64,000 nucleotides of DNA from Vibrio algarum (GCF_028204155.1 NZ_JAQLOI010000001.1:930001-994000), one strand, 5' to 3'. Shown: positions 44,285 through 53,970, counted from the first letter of the stretch. Numbers and translations: made by a program. Notes: a model not told the origin generated them from the sequence alone.

Positions 44285-44770
44285 TTACAATATTGTTTTT
44301 GTTGAGCAATATTTTGGGATGATTGTATTAGTAGCAATATCTGTTAAGCAGGTCCAAGCGCCAGCGCTATCTCGGTTAAGTGCGATTTTTTTCATATTAA
44401 AAAGAGTATTAGTGTCCATTGTTAGTATTAGCTGTCCAGATAGAGGGTTGCTGGTTATAGCTTTTGTTTCAATGGTACCGAGCGGTGAAGTCGTAGCGCC
44501 AAGAATTGGTTTTACCTCGCTGGTGGAGAGAGTTGGGAACTTACCTTCTGTCACGATGTAATCTTCGACATTTATTTTTAGCGCGGAAAGCGTTGCCATA
44601 GCGGCACCCAACTGAGATTTCTTTACGTAATTTTGATACTGAGGAATCGCGATAGAGGACAATACACCTATAACAGCGACTACGATCATTAATTCTATTA
44701 GTGTAAAGCCGTTTGAGCGTAGATTGAGAGTATGTGTTGTGATGAGATGGTGGTTTGTACTTAAAACCAT
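44285..44770 (-). CDS. pilA: Type IV prepilin PilA
   Basis: Major pilin-like protein. Start taken at ATG 44770, with GTGGAAAGC just upstream; the frame opens earlier, at 44845. 161 residues. The prepilin site is G/FTLIELMIVVAVIGVLSS with Phe at +1 and Glu at +5, and the N-terminal helix runs on through PQYQNYVKKSQ. Two C-terminal cysteines (WTC and KYC) can form the D-region disulphide. The leader is 21 residues, far longer than the 5-7 usual in type IVa pilins. First gene of the pilABCD cluster. Confidence 0.88.
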   Translation of the reverse strand: MVLSTNHHLITTHTLNLRSNGFTLIELMIVVAVIGVLSSIAIPQYQNYVKKSQLGAAMATLSALKINVEDYIVTEGKFPTLSTSEVKPILGATTSPLGTIETKAITSNPLSGQLILTMDTNTLFNMKKIALNRDSAGAWTCLTDIATNTIIPKYCSTKTIL

Positions 44771-44950
44771 AATGCTTTCCACTTTAAATGAAGTTGAAAA
44801 GCAAGCGTAAAAAGAGGGCGGATAAACTGAAATGCTCTTAATCATAGAACACGTGTGAGTTAATAAAAATAATGACTTGTTTCAAGTCTTGCTAGAAAGG
44901 ATTCAGCGGAAAGAATAAAAAAACATGCTTAATGGCATACTTACATCCAA

Positions 44951-44984
44951 AAACAAAAAAAGAGGCTGTGCCTCTTTTTTGTTT
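44951..44984 (-). terminator. Terminator of nadC
   Basis: AGAGGC, loop TGT, GCCTCT flanked by A- and T-runs on both sides. It lies 17 bp past the nadC stop on the minus strand and isolates pilA from nadC. Confidence 0.82.
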
Positions 44985-45001
44985 CGATATTACTAATAGC
45001 G

Positions 45002-45889
45002 TTACTTAAAACGCATAGAGAGATCCATCGCTTTAAGGTGTTTGGTGAGTGCTCCAACTGATATGTAATCCACACCAGTTTCTGCAAACTCTCGAATCGT
45101 TTCTAACGTGACATTCCCAGAGTTTTCTAAGTCAGCTCTACCTGCGTTAATTTTGACCGCTTCTTTCATCATTTCAGTAGTGAAATTGTCTAACATGATA
45201 ATATCTGCGCCAGCTGTAATCGCTTCATTAAGTTCTTCTAGCGATTCCGTTTCAATTTCGACGGGTTTTCCAGGGTTCAATTCTTTTGCTGCTGAAATTG
45301 CCTTAGAGATACCACCACAAGCAATGATGTGATTTTCTTTGATTAGATAGGCATCGAATACGCCAATACGGTGGTTGAAGCCACCACCACATACCACCGC
45401 ATATTTAAGTGCGCTGCGTAAACCTGGAATCGTTTTTCGAGTGTCTAACAGTTTGCAATTTGTACCAACTAATTGTTCGGCATATTTTGCAGTAACAGTA
45501 GCACAGCCAGATAACGTTTGAATAAAGTTCATGGCGTTTCGCTCACCGGTGAGCAAAATCCTAGCGGGGCCAGAGAGAGTGCACAACGTTTGATTAGGTT
45601 CTACTTTGTCACCATCTTGCACGTGCCAATCGATAGTCACTTCGCCACCGAGCTGCTTAAAAACTTCATCGGCCCATGCTTGACCACAAAAAACACCTTG
45701 TTCACGAGTAATAATGGTTGCGATGCTCTGTCGATCTGATGGGATAAGCGTTGCCGTAATGTCTGTCGTTACATCCAACGTTCCACCTAGGTCTTCACGC
45801 AATGTTTCTGTAACCGCGCGTGATATTTCTAAAGGCAGTTGTTTTTTTAAGTAATTAAGGCGTGCATCGCTGTCGTGTGTGTTTTTCAT
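45002..45889 (-). CDS. nadC: Quinolinate phosphoribosyltransferase
   Basis: Converts quinolinate and PRPP to nicotinate mononucleotide in NAD synthesis. 295 residues. TREQGVFCGQ, the PRPP/quinolinate motif LLDTRKTIPGLRSALKYAV with GGGFNHR, and the phosphate-binding IEIETESLEE-type strand followed by IMLDNF and VDYISVGALTKH are family hallmarks. It is divergent from ampD, the classical nadC-ampD pairing. Confidence 0.97.
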   Translation of the reverse strand: MKNTHDSDARLNYLKKQLPLEISRAVTETLREDLGGTLDVTTDITATLIPSDRQSIATIITREQGVFCGQAWADEVFKQLGGEVTIDWHVQDGDKVEPNQTLCTLSGPARILLTGERNAMNFIQTLSGCATVTAKYAEQLVGTNCKLLDTRKTIPGLRSALKYAVVCGGGFNHRIGVFDAYLIKENHIIACGGISKAISAAKELNPGKPVEIETESLEELNEAITAGADIIMLDNFTTEMMKEAVKINAGRADLENSGNVTLETIREFAETGVDYISVGALTKHLKAMDLSMRFK

Positions 45890-46076
45890 TATGGAAATCT
45901 AGCGCTAGTGGTTAAGAAGGTAAGAATGATACTCCGGCTTGTAAATTATTTCAGTAGGAAAACGAGTTATTTGTGTCTATAACGTTAAAAAATAATTTAG
46001 ATATACTCACCGGAGCCTTGTTGTCGTTCCGATTGTTACGCTAGAGTAATATGAACAGTGGCTTAGAGGGATATGA

Positions 46077-46627
46077 ATGAAAATTACTGCCGATGATTGG
46101 TTAGAAGGTGCAAGACATGTCCCTTCTCCTTATTGTGACGTAAGGCCGAAGGAAGTGGAGGTGAGCCTACTCGTTTTTCATAATATCAGTTTGCCACCAG
46201 GTCAATATGGTGGAGATGAGATAGAGCGTTTTTTTACAGGTAATCTCGATCCAAAAGAGCATCCTTTTTTTATGTTATTCACCAAATGAAGGTCTCTGCA
46301 CACTGCTTAATTCGAAGGGATGGTGAAGTTGTACAGTTTGTGCCATTCAATATGAGAGCTTGGCATGCTGGTAAGTCAAGTTTTGCAGGTGTAGATAAGT
46401 GCAATGATTATTCTATTGGCATTGAATTAGAAGGTACCGATTTTGATTCGTATACCGAAAAGCAATATCAGTCATTAGCAACAGTGACATCACTATTGAT
46501 GGTTCATTATCCTAGTATTTCACCAGATAGAATTACAGGACATCAGTATATCGCGCCCCTACGAAAAACTGACCCAGGTTTGGTCTTCAATTGGCGCTAT
46601 TTTCGTAGTGTAATCAATGCCGATTAA
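46077..46627 (+). pseudogene. ampD: 1,6-anhydro-N-acetylmuramyl-L-alanine amidase AmpD, one-base frameshift
   Basis: Cytoplasmic zinc amidase that recycles anhydromuropeptides. The first frame reads LLVFHNISLPPGQYGG and DPKEHPFF, then stops at 46289. The second frame begins in the overlap with HQMKVSAHCLIRRDGEVVQ and runs through RAWHAGKSSF, CNDYSIGIELEGTD and GHQYIAPLRKTDPG, which has the zinc His and Asp. One T added to the T7 run (46265-46271) gives HPFFYVIHQMKVSAH and an unbroken 183-residue protein, the normal size. If the break is real, loss of AmpD would disturb muropeptide recycling and could derepress an AmpC if present. Confidence 0.9.
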
Positions 46628-46852
46628 TTTTTTTAGTGGCTATAAATACATCGTTTTAAACAAAACCACTAAAGAAACCATCTATTAACAACTAGAAATT
46701 TTTTGGTGTTTTATGTAACTGCATCAAAAGATTAATGTATATCCATGACAAATAATTGTTGTCTTCCTGTTAAATGCTCAGGATTTTATGATTTAAATCA
46801 ATTTTGACCTAGACATTAACGTTATTTTTATGTTAACTTTCGTGAACTTTAA

Positions 46853-46869
46853 AATTGGTAATACCAATT
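46853..46869 (+). promoter_or_regulatory. PdhR operator upstream of pdhR
   Basis: AATTGGT-AAT-ACCAATT is a perfect 17-bp palindrome matching the PdhR box (ATTGGT-N3-ACCAAT). It lies 43 bp before the pdhR start; a TTGACC at 46804-46809 may be the -35 box, though the -10 box is not clear. Pyruvate would release repression of the whole pdhR-aceEF unit. Confidence 0.88.
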
Positions 46870-46911
46870 TACACGACTCGCAAGCTTGATGAATTGAGTA
46901 AAAATAACGAT

Positions 46912-47679
46912 ATGGCATATCAAAGGATACGTCAGCCTAAGCTCTCTGATGTAATAGAGAAAGAGCTTGAAAGGTTGATTGTGGAAGGGACATTCTCACC
47001 AGGGCAACAACTGCCGCCGGAAAGAGAACTGGCGACACAATTTGATGTCTCACGCCCTTCTATCCGTGAAGCGATCCAGCGATTAGAAGCTAAGCGCTTG
47101 TTAACACGCCGTCAAGGCGGTGGAACCTTCGTAAGCGAAAGTTTGTGGAAGGGTTTTTCAGATCCTTTACTAGAGCTTTTGTCGACTCATCATGAAACTC
47201 AATTAGACTTGCTGGAGTCTCGCCACGCGTTAGAAGGCATATCTGCATATTTTGCTGCTTTGCGTGGGACCGAAGAAGATTATACAAGGATTCGCACTAT
47301 TCAAGAGCGAATTCAAAAAGCAGAAGAAGAGAAAAATGTAGAACAAGAAGCAGCAGAAGTAATGAAATCACTCATTGCGATCACCGATGCTGCCCATAAT
47401 GTTGTGCTGCTACATATCGTTCGCAGTCTCGCTCCTCTTCTTGAGCAGAACGTATTACAGAATTTAAAACTATTGAACCGCCGTAGTGATGTGGCGGAAA
47501 AAGTAAGTAGACACAGAGCTAATATAGTAGATGCGATAGTTTCTGGACAGCCTGAGCAGGCTCGTGAACTTTCTCATTCACATTTAGCTTATATCGAGGA
47601 AACATTGTTGGATATTAATCGTGAAGAGAGTAGAAGAAAACGCTCTTTGCGTCGAATCCAACAGAGTGATGAATCATAA
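46912..47679 (+). CDS. pdhR: Pyruvate dehydrogenase complex repressor
   Basis: GntR-family FadR-subgroup repressor that senses pyruvate. 255 residues from ATG 46912 (MAYQRIRQPKLSDVI, the same start as E. coli). The winged helix has LPPERELATQFDVSRPSIREAIQ (key segment ERELATQFDVSRPS, about 37-50) and RRQGGGTFV; the FCD effector domain fills the rest, with RSLAPLLEQN and the end ESRRKRSLRR. Its own gene follows a perfect PdhR box, so it represses itself and aceEF. Confidence 0.97.
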   Translation: MAYQRIRQPKLSDVIEKELERLIVEGTFSPGQQLPPERELATQFDVSRPSIREAIQRLEAKRLLTRRQGGGTFVSESLWKGFSDPLLELLSTHHETQLDLLESRHALEGISAYFAALRGTEEDYTRIRTIQERIQKAEEEKNVEQEAAEVMKSLIAITDAAHNVVLLHIVRSLAPLLEQNVLQNLKLLNRRSDVAEKVSRHRANIVDAIVSGQPEQARELSHSHLAYIEETLLDINREESRRKRSLRRIQQSDES

Positions 47680-47734
47680 CTAATTAGATTCATTGCATGT
47701 TAACAAGATCCAACTAACAAAAGGATAGACCGCC

Positions 47735-50398
47735 ATGTCTGAAGTCATTAATAATGACGTTGATGCACTGGAAACTCAAGAGTGGCTTGCCGCACTAGAG
47801 TCAGTAGTACGTGAAGAAGGTGTAGAGCGTGCACAGTTCTTACTAGAAACAGTTTTAGATAAAGCACGCCTTGATGGTGTAGATATGCCTACTGGCGTAA
47901 CTACCAACTACATCAATACTATTTCTCCCGAACAAGAACCCGCTTACCCCGGTGATACAACGTTAGAGCGTCGTATCCGCTCTATAATTCGTTGGAATGC
48001 AATTATGATTGTACTGCGCGCCTCTAAGAAAGACTTAGAGTTGGGCGGTCATATGGCGTCTTTTCAATCTTCAGCTGCATTTTATGAAACATGCTTTAAC
48101 CATTTCTTCCGTGCTCCTAATGCTAAAGATGGCGGAGACCTAGTTTATTATCAAGGTCACATCTCTCCAGGAATCTACTCTCGAGCATTCGTTGAAGGCC
48201 GATTGACAGCAGATCAACTCGATAACTTCCGTCAGGAAGTGGATGGCAAAGGTATACCTTCGTACCCTCACCCGAAATTAATGCCTGAGTTTTGGCAGTT
48301 CCCAACGGTTTCAATGGGCCTTGGTCCAATTTCTTCTATCTATCAAGCTCGATTCCTTAAGTATTTAGACGGTCGCGGCATGAAAGACACTAAAGAACAG
48401 CGCGTGTACGCATTCTTAGGTGATGGTGAAATGGATGAGCCGGAATCTCGTGGTGCAATTTCATTTGCCGCTCGTGAGAAACTAGACAACCTTTGCTTCC
48501 TGATAAACTGTAACTTACAACGTCTCGACGGCCCAGTAATGGGTAACGGCAAGATAATCCAAGAACTAGAAGGCTTATTTAGAGGCGCTGGTTGGAACGT
48601 CGTTAAGGTTGTTTGGGGCAGTGGTTGGGATGCATTGCTTGCTAAAGATACTTCTGGCAAGTTACTGCAGTTAATGAACGAAGTTGTTGATGGCGATTAC
48701 CAAACATTTAAATCTAAAGATGGTGCTTTCGTCCGTGAGAACTTCTTTGGTCGTTACCCTGAAACAGCAGCACTCGTTTCTGACATGACAGATGATGAAA
48801 TCTTCGCACTAAAACGTGGTGGTCATGATTCATCTAAACTGTATGCGGCTTATAAAAATGCGGCAGAAACAAAAGATCGTCCAACGGTTATCTTGGCTAA
48901 GACTGTAAAAGGTTATGGCATGGGTGCAGCGGCAGAAGGTATGAACATCGCTCACCAAGTTAAGAAAATGGACATGACACATGTTCAACATCTTCGTGAC
49001 CGTTTAGGTTTAAAAGATCTCGTTTCAGATGAAGAAATGAAATCTCTACCTTATCTACAGCTAGAAGAAGGTAGTGCAGAATACGAATATTTACATGCTC
49101 GTCGTAAAGCCTTACATGGTTATACTCCGGTTCGTTTGCCTAATTTTACTCAAGCGTTAGATATTCCTAAATTGGATGAGTTTAAACCGCTACTTGAAGA
49201 GCAAAAGCGTGACATTTCGTCAACAATGGCATTTGTACGTACACTAAACGTTTTACTTAAAAACAAAGGCATTGGTAAGAACATCGTTCCTATCATCGCT
49301 GATGAAGCGCGTACGTTTGGTATGGAAGGACTGTTCCGACAAATCGGTATCTACAATCCAAATGGCCAAAACTATACTCCTCAAGATCGTGATATCGTTT
49401 CTTATTATAAAGAAGCGACGTCGGGTCAGGTGCTACAAGAAGGTATTAATGAGCTAGGTGCGATGTCTTCATGGGTTGCGGCAGCAACGTCATACAGTAC
49501 CAATGACTTGCCAATGATTCCTTTCTATATCTACTACTCTATGTTTGGTTTCCAACGTGTAGGTGATATGGCTTGGATGGCTGGTGACCAACAAGCGCGT
49601 GGTTTCTTATTAGGCGCAACGGCAGGACGTACAACACTCAATGGTGAAGGTCTTCAACATGAAGATGGTCACAGCCATATTATGGCAGGTACCGTACCAA
49701 ATTGTATTTCTTATGACCCAACGTTTGCTTATGAAGTTGCGGTTATTGTACAAGACGGTATTCGTCGCATGTATGGTGAACAAGAGAACGTGTTCTACTA
49801 CTTGACGTTAATGAATGAAAACTACGCGATGCCAGCGATGCCAGAAGGTGCTGAAGAAGGCATTCGTAAGGGTATTTATAAATTAGAAACTCATGAAGGT
49901 ACGAAGGGTAAGGTTCAGTTGCTAAGCTCAGGAACTATCATGAATGAAGTGCGTAAAGCCGCTGAAATATTAAGTGAAGAGTACGGCGTTGGTTCTGATG
50001 TTTATTCTGTAACGTCATTCAATGAAGTGACGCGTGATGGACAAGAAGTCGATCGTTACAACATGCTTCACCCAGAAGCTGAGTCTAAAGTCCCTTATAT
50101 TGCTGATGTGATGGGTACCGAGCCAGCAATAGCAGCAACGGATTACATGAAAAATTATGCAGAACAAGTTCGTGCATTTATCCCTGCTGAATCTTATAAA
50201 GTACTTGGTACTGATGGCTTTGGTCGTTCAGACAGCCGTGAGAATCTACGTCGTCATTTTGAAGTGAATGCAGGTTACGTAGTCGTTGCTGCTCTAAATG
50301 AGTTGGCAAACCGTGGTGATGTTGATAAGTCTGTTGTTGCAGATGCAATTAAGAAATTCGACATTGACGCAGATAAAACTAACCCGTTATACGCATAA
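47735..50398 (+). CDS. aceE: Pyruvate dehydrogenase E1 component
   Basis: Homodimeric thiamine diphosphate enzyme that decarboxylates pyruvate and acetylates lipoyl-E2. 887 residues. The ThDP motif starts FLGDGEMDEPESRGA (about residue 228) and ends near NCN; GHISPGIYSRAF and LQHEDGHSHI are family motifs. The ATG follows AAAGGATAGACCGCC. 55 bp behind pdhR and 15 bp before aceF, in one operon. Confidence 0.98.
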   Translation: MSEVINNDVDALETQEWLAALESVVREEGVERAQFLLETVLDKARLDGVDMPTGVTTNYINTISPEQEPAYPGDTTLERRIRSIIRWNAIMIVLRASKKDLELGGHMASFQSSAAFYETCFNHFFRAPNAKDGGDLVYYQGHISPGIYSRAFVEGRLTADQLDNFRQEVDGKGIPSYPHPKLMPEFWQFPTVSMGLGPISSIYQARFLKYLDGRGMKDTKEQRVYAFLGDGEMDEPESRGAISFAAREKLDNLCFLINCNLQRLDGPVMGNGKIIQELEGLFRGAGWNVVKVVWGSGWDALLAKDTSGKLLQLMNEVVDGDYQTFKSKDGAFVRENFFGRYPETAALVSDMTDDEIFALKRGGHDSSKLYAAYKNAAETKDRPTVILAKTVKGYGMGAAAEGMNIAHQVKKMDMTHVQHLRDRLGLKDLVSDEEMKSLPYLQLEEGSAEYEYLHARRKALHGYTPVRLPNFTQALDIPKLDEFKPLLEEQKRDISSTMAFVRTLNVLLKNKGIGKNIVPIIADEARTFGMEGLFRQIGIYNPNGQNYTPQDRDIVSYYKEATSGQVLQEGINELGAMSSWVAAATSYSTNDLPMIPFYIYYSMFGFQRVGDMAWMAGDQQARGFLLGATAGRTTLNGEGLQHEDGHSHIMAGTVPNCISYDPTFAYEVAVIVQDGIRRMYGEQENVFYYLTLMNENYAMPAMPEGAEEGIRKGIYKLETHEGTKGKVQLLSSGTIMNEVRKAAEILSEEYGVGSDVYSVTSFNEVTRDGQEVDRYNMLHPEAESKVPYIADVMGTEPAIAATDYMKNYAEQVRAFIPAESYKVLGTDGFGRSDSRENLRRHFEVNAGYVVVAALNELANRGDVDKSVVADAIKKFDIDADKTNPLYA

Positions 50399-50413
50399 AG
50401 GTAGGACAGAATA

Positions 50414-52282
50414 ATGGCAATCGAAATTAATGTACCGGATATAGGTGCGGATGAGGTTGAAGTTACTGAGATTCTTGTCAGCGTAGGCGACAAGGTTGAA
50501 GAAGAACAGTCCCTTATCAGTGTTGAAGGCGATAAAGCCTCAATGGAAGTACCAGCATCACAAGCGGGTATTGTAAAAGAGATTAAAGTTGCTGAAGGCG
50601 ACAAAGTGACGACGGGTTCGTTGATTATGATTTTTGAAGCAGCTGAAGAAGGAGCATCTGCCGCTTCTGCCCCAGTTGTTGAAGTCGAGTCTGCTGCCCC
50701 TGTTAGCCTCTCTCTGAAAGAGATCAATGTACCGGATATCGGTGGTGACGAAGTTGAAGTCACTGAGATTATGGTTGCTGTTGGCGATGTTATCGAAGAA
50801 GAGCAATCTCTTGTGACTGTTGAAGGTGATAAAGCCTCAATGGAAGTACCTGCACCGTTCGCAGGTACTTTAAAAGAAATTAAAATTGCTGAAGGCGATA
50901 AGGTCACTACAGGTTCGCTTATCATGGTCTTTGAAGTGTCTGAAGGTGGTGCCGCGCCTGTCGCTGATGCTGCTCCTGTAGCTTTAGCTCCAGCAGCTGT
51001 TGAACTCAAAGAGATTACAGTACCTGATATTGGTGGCGATGAAGTTGAAGTCACTGAAATTATGGTTGCGGTAGGTGATGCTATTGATGAAGAGCAGTCA
51101 CTGATTACTGTTGAAGGCGATAAAGCTTCGATGGAAGTACCTGCTCCGTTTGCTGGTGTATTGAAAGAACTTAAGATAGCCGAAGGCGATAAAGTAACCA
51201 CTGGTTCTTTGATTATGGTGTTTGAGACAACGTCTGCATCTGCACCAGTAGCAGCACCAGTTGCCGCTGCTCCTTCTGCTCCCGCTCCAGTCGTTAAAGC
51301 AGAGGCTCCTAAAACAGCGCCAGCAACGGATGAATTTGAGGTCAATAACGATTATTCTCATGCTTCTCCTGTTGTACGCCGTATTGCTCGCGAATTCGGA
51401 GTAAACTTAGCGAAAGTTAAGGGAACGGGTCGTAAGAGCCGTATCTTGAAAGAAGATATTCAAAGCTACGTTAAAGAAGCATTGAAACGTCTCGAATCTG
51501 GTGCAGCAGCCGCAGCAGGTAAAGGAGACGGAAGTGCACTTGGTCTACTTCCTTGGCCGAAGATTGATTTCAGCAAGTTTGGTGACATTGAAACTAAACC
51601 GCTATCGCGCATTAAGAAAATTTCTGGTGCTAACTTGCATCGTAACTGGGTAATGATACCTCACGTTACACAGTGGGATAATGCTGATATTACCGAGTTA
51701 GAAAAATTCCGAAAAGAACAAAATGCGGTAGAAGCGAAGAAAGACTCAGGTGTTAAGATCACGCCTCTAGTGTTCATAATGAAGGCAGTAGCGAAAGCGC
51801 TCGAAGCCTTCCCTACGTTTAATTCTTCATTAAGTGAAGATGGCGAAAGCTTGATACTGAAAAAATATGTCAATGTGGGTATTGCTGTTGATACGCCAAA
51901 TGGCTTAGTTGTTCCTGTCTTTAAAGATGTGAATAAAAAAGGCATTTACGAGCTATCAGATGAGCTAATGGCTGTGTCTAAAAAAGCACGTTCAGGTAAA
52001 CTTACGGCTGCGGATATGCAGGGTGGTTGTTTCACTATTTCAAGTTTAGGCGGTATCGGTGGTACGGCATTTACTCCAATAGTTAACGCGCCTGAAGTTG
52101 CAATTTTAGGTGTGTCAAAGTCGGAGATGAAGCCAGTGTGGAATGGTCAAGACTTTGTACCACGCTTACAACTGCCATTGTCACTTTCCTACGACCACCG
52201 TGTGGTTGATGGAGCAGAAGGTGCTCGCTTCATTACTTATCTAAACGGTTGTCTATCAGATATCCGCCGATTAGTACTGTAA
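50414..52282 (+). CDS. aceF: Dihydrolipoyl acetyltransferase (E2), three lipoyl domains
   Basis: Core of the pyruvate dehydrogenase complex. 622 residues. Three lipoyl domains lie about 1-75, 98-173 and 196-271, each with the modified lysine in VEGDKASMEVP, joined by Ala/Pro-rich swinging arms. A peripheral-subunit binding domain follows (HASPVVRRIAREFGVNL, about 315), then the catalytic domain ending in the active-site SYDHRVVDGAEGARF. The second and third lipoyl domains are almost the same in sequence. ATG follows GGTAGGACAGAATA. Confidence 0.98.
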   Translation: MAIEINVPDIGADEVEVTEILVSVGDKVEEEQSLISVEGDKASMEVPASQAGIVKEIKVAEGDKVTTGSLIMIFEAAEEGASAASAPVVEVESAAPVSLSLKEINVPDIGGDEVEVTEIMVAVGDVIEEEQSLVTVEGDKASMEVPAPFAGTLKEIKIAEGDKVTTGSLIMVFEVSEGGAAPVADAAPVALAPAAVELKEITVPDIGGDEVEVTEIMVAVGDAIDEEQSLITVEGDKASMEVPAPFAGVLKELKIAEGDKVTTGSLIMVFETTSASAPVAAPVAAAPSAPAPVVKAEAPKTAPATDEFEVNNDYSHASPVVRRIAREFGVNLAKVKGTGRKSRILKEDIQSYVKEALKRLESGAAAAAGKGDGSALGLLPWPKIDFSKFGDIETKPLSRIKKISGANLHRNWVMIPHVTQWDNADITELEKFRKEQNAVEAKKDSGVKITPLVFIMKAVAKALEAFPTFNSSLSEDGESLILKKYVNVGIAVDTPNGLVVPVFKDVNKKGIYELSDELMAVSKKARSGKLTAADMQGGCFTISSLGGIGGTAFTPIVNAPEVAILGVSKSEMKPVWNGQDFVPRLQLPLSLSYDHRVVDGAEGARFITYLNGCLSDIRRLVL

Positions 52283-52290
52283 TAAAAACT

Positions 52291-52316
52291 GAAAGGTGGC
52301 AACGTTGCCGCCTTTC
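52291..52316 (+). terminator. Hairpin after aceF
   Basis: GAAAGGTGGCAAC and GTTGCCGCCTTTC abut with essentially no unpaired loop and one G-U. The T-tract is interrupted (CTTGTTTT), so termination may be partial; lpd is 150 bp further on. Confidence 0.6.
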
Positions 52317-52467
52317 TTGTTTTATAAATTAATACATAGCTCACAGGCTAAATGGAATTTCTTTTCACTTCGTTAACAAGTTTGTAAACTGTTGAGGTCT
52401 GAAAGAAAAAGAAGTTAATAACTATCGACATTTAGCCTGTTAGGGATAATGACTACAAGAGGTCACA

Positions 52468-53892
52468 ATGAGCAAAGAAATTAAAGCCCAAGTTGTCGTA
52501 CTTGGTGCCGGTCCTGGTGGATACTCAGCTGCATTCCGTTGTGCAGACCTAGGTTTGGAAACCGTACTAATTGAACGTTATAGCGCGTTAGGTGGTGTAT
52601 GCTTAAATGTTGGGTGTATTCCATCGAAAGCATTGCTGCACGTAGCTAAAGTAATTGAAGAAGCGAAAGCGCTTGCTGAGCACGGTATTGTATTTGGTGA
52701 GCCACAAACAGATATTGATAAAATTCGTTTGTGGAAGGAAAAAGTAGTTGGACAGTTAACGACTGGTATCGCTGGCATGGCTAAAATGCGCAAGGTTACT
52801 GTTGTTAATGGTTACGGTAAGTTTACCAGCCCGAACTCGATTGAGGTTGACGGTGAAGACGGTAAAACGACAGTAAACTTTGATAATGCGATTGTTGCTG
52901 CTGGTTCTCGCCCAATTAAGCTGCCATTTATCCCACATGAAGATCCTCGAATTTGGGATTCTACAGATGCTCTAGAACTTAAAGAAGTACCAGGAAAGCT
53001 ACTCATAATGGGTGGTGGTATTATTGGTCTAGAAATGGGTACGGCTTATCACTCTTTAGGTTCAAAGATCGATGTTGTTGAAATGTTCGATCAAGTTATT
53101 CCAGCGGCAGATAAAGATATCGTGAAGGTATATACCAAGCGAATCAAAAACAAGTTTAATCTGATGCTAGAAACCAAAGTTACAGCAGTTGAAGCAAAAG
53201 AAGACGGCATTTACGTTTCTATGGAAGGTAAAAAAGCACCAGCTGAACCAGAGCGCTATGATGCAGTGTTAGTTGCCATTGGTCGAGTACCAAATGGTAA
53301 GCTACTTGATGCCGAGAAAGCAGGTTTAGAAGTTGATGATCGTGGCTTTATCAATGTAGATAAGCAAATGCGTACCAATGTACCTCATATACATGCTATC
53401 GGCGATATTGTTGGTCAACCAATGCTTGCCCATAAAGGGGTCCATGAAGGTCATGTTGCTGCCGAAGTTATTTCTGGTAAGAAGCACTACTTTGATCCTA
53501 AGGTAATCCCTTCTATTGCTTATACTGAGCCGGAAGTTGCTTGGGTTGGTAAAACAGAAAAAGAAGCAAAAGAAGAAGGGCTTAACTATGAAGTTGCTTC
53601 TTTCCCTTGGACTGCTTCTGGCCGTGCTATTGCATCGGATTGTTCTGACGGGATGACTAAGCTTATCTTCGATAAAGAATCTCATCGAGTTATCGGTGGC
53701 GCTATTGTTGGTACTAATGGCGGTGAGCTTTTGGGCGAAATCGGTTTAGCTATCGAGATGGGTTGTGATGCAGAAGATATTGCACTGACAATACATGCTC
53801 ACCCAACGTTGCACGAATCTGTTGGACTAGCTGCTGAAGTGTTTGAAGGTACGATTACCGATCTTCCAAACCGAAAAGCGAAGAAAAAGTAG
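52468..53892 (+). CDS. lpd: Dihydrolipoyl dehydrogenase (E3)
   Basis: FAD enzyme shared by pyruvate, 2-oxoglutarate and glycine cleavage complexes. 474 residues. FAD motif VVLGAGPGGYSAAFR (about 9-23), redox disulphide GGVCLNVGCIPSKALL (about 42-57), NAD motif MGGGIIGLEMG (about 180-190) and the catalytic HAHPTLHES near the end. ATG 52468 follows AAGAGGTCACA. The 185-bp gap from aceF lets lpd be expressed separately, as needed for its other partners. Confidence 0.98.
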   Translation: MSKEIKAQVVVLGAGPGGYSAAFRCADLGLETVLIERYSALGGVCLNVGCIPSKALLHVAKVIEEAKALAEHGIVFGEPQTDIDKIRLWKEKVVGQLTTGIAGMAKMRKVTVVNGYGKFTSPNSIEVDGEDGKTTVNFDNAIVAAGSRPIKLPFIPHEDPRIWDSTDALELKEVPGKLLIMGGGIIGLEMGTAYHSLGSKIDVVEMFDQVIPAADKDIVKVYTKRIKNKFNLMLETKVTAVEAKEDGIYVSMEGKKAPAEPERYDAVLVAIGRVPNGKLLDAEKAGLEVDDRGFINVDKQMRTNVPHIHAIGDIVGQPMLAHKGVHEGHVAAEVISGKKHYFDPKVIPSIAYTEPEVAWVGKTEKEAKEEGLNYEVASFPWTASGRAIASDCSDGMTKLIFDKESHRVIGGAIVGTNGGELLGEIGLAIEMGCDAEDIALTIHAHPTLHESVGLAAEVFEGTITDLPNRKAKKK

Positions 53893-53907
53893 CTCTATTA
53901 TCTTTAT

Positions 53908-53935
53908 AAAAACCGCCTTCATTGGCGGTTTTTTT
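53908..53935 (+). terminator. Terminator of lpd
   Basis: AAAACCGCC, loop TTCATT, GGCGGTTTTTTT. Confidence 0.88.
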
Positions 53936-53941
53936 GGTTAT

Positions 53942-53970
53942 AAAAAAGCGATGGTGAACCATCGCTTTTT
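53942..53970 (-). terminator. Terminator of the LuxR-type regulator
   Basis: AAAAAAGCGATGGT, loop GA, ACCATCGCTTTTT; read on the minus strand it follows the regulator's stop codon by about 27 bp and ends in a T6 run. Confidence 0.82.

Noticed and set aside
50275..51345. 356-codon minus-strand open frame rich in Ser, Thr and Pro
   Set aside because: It is the antisense of the three repeated lipoyl domains and linkers of aceF, with a repeated low-complexity pattern; no start signals.
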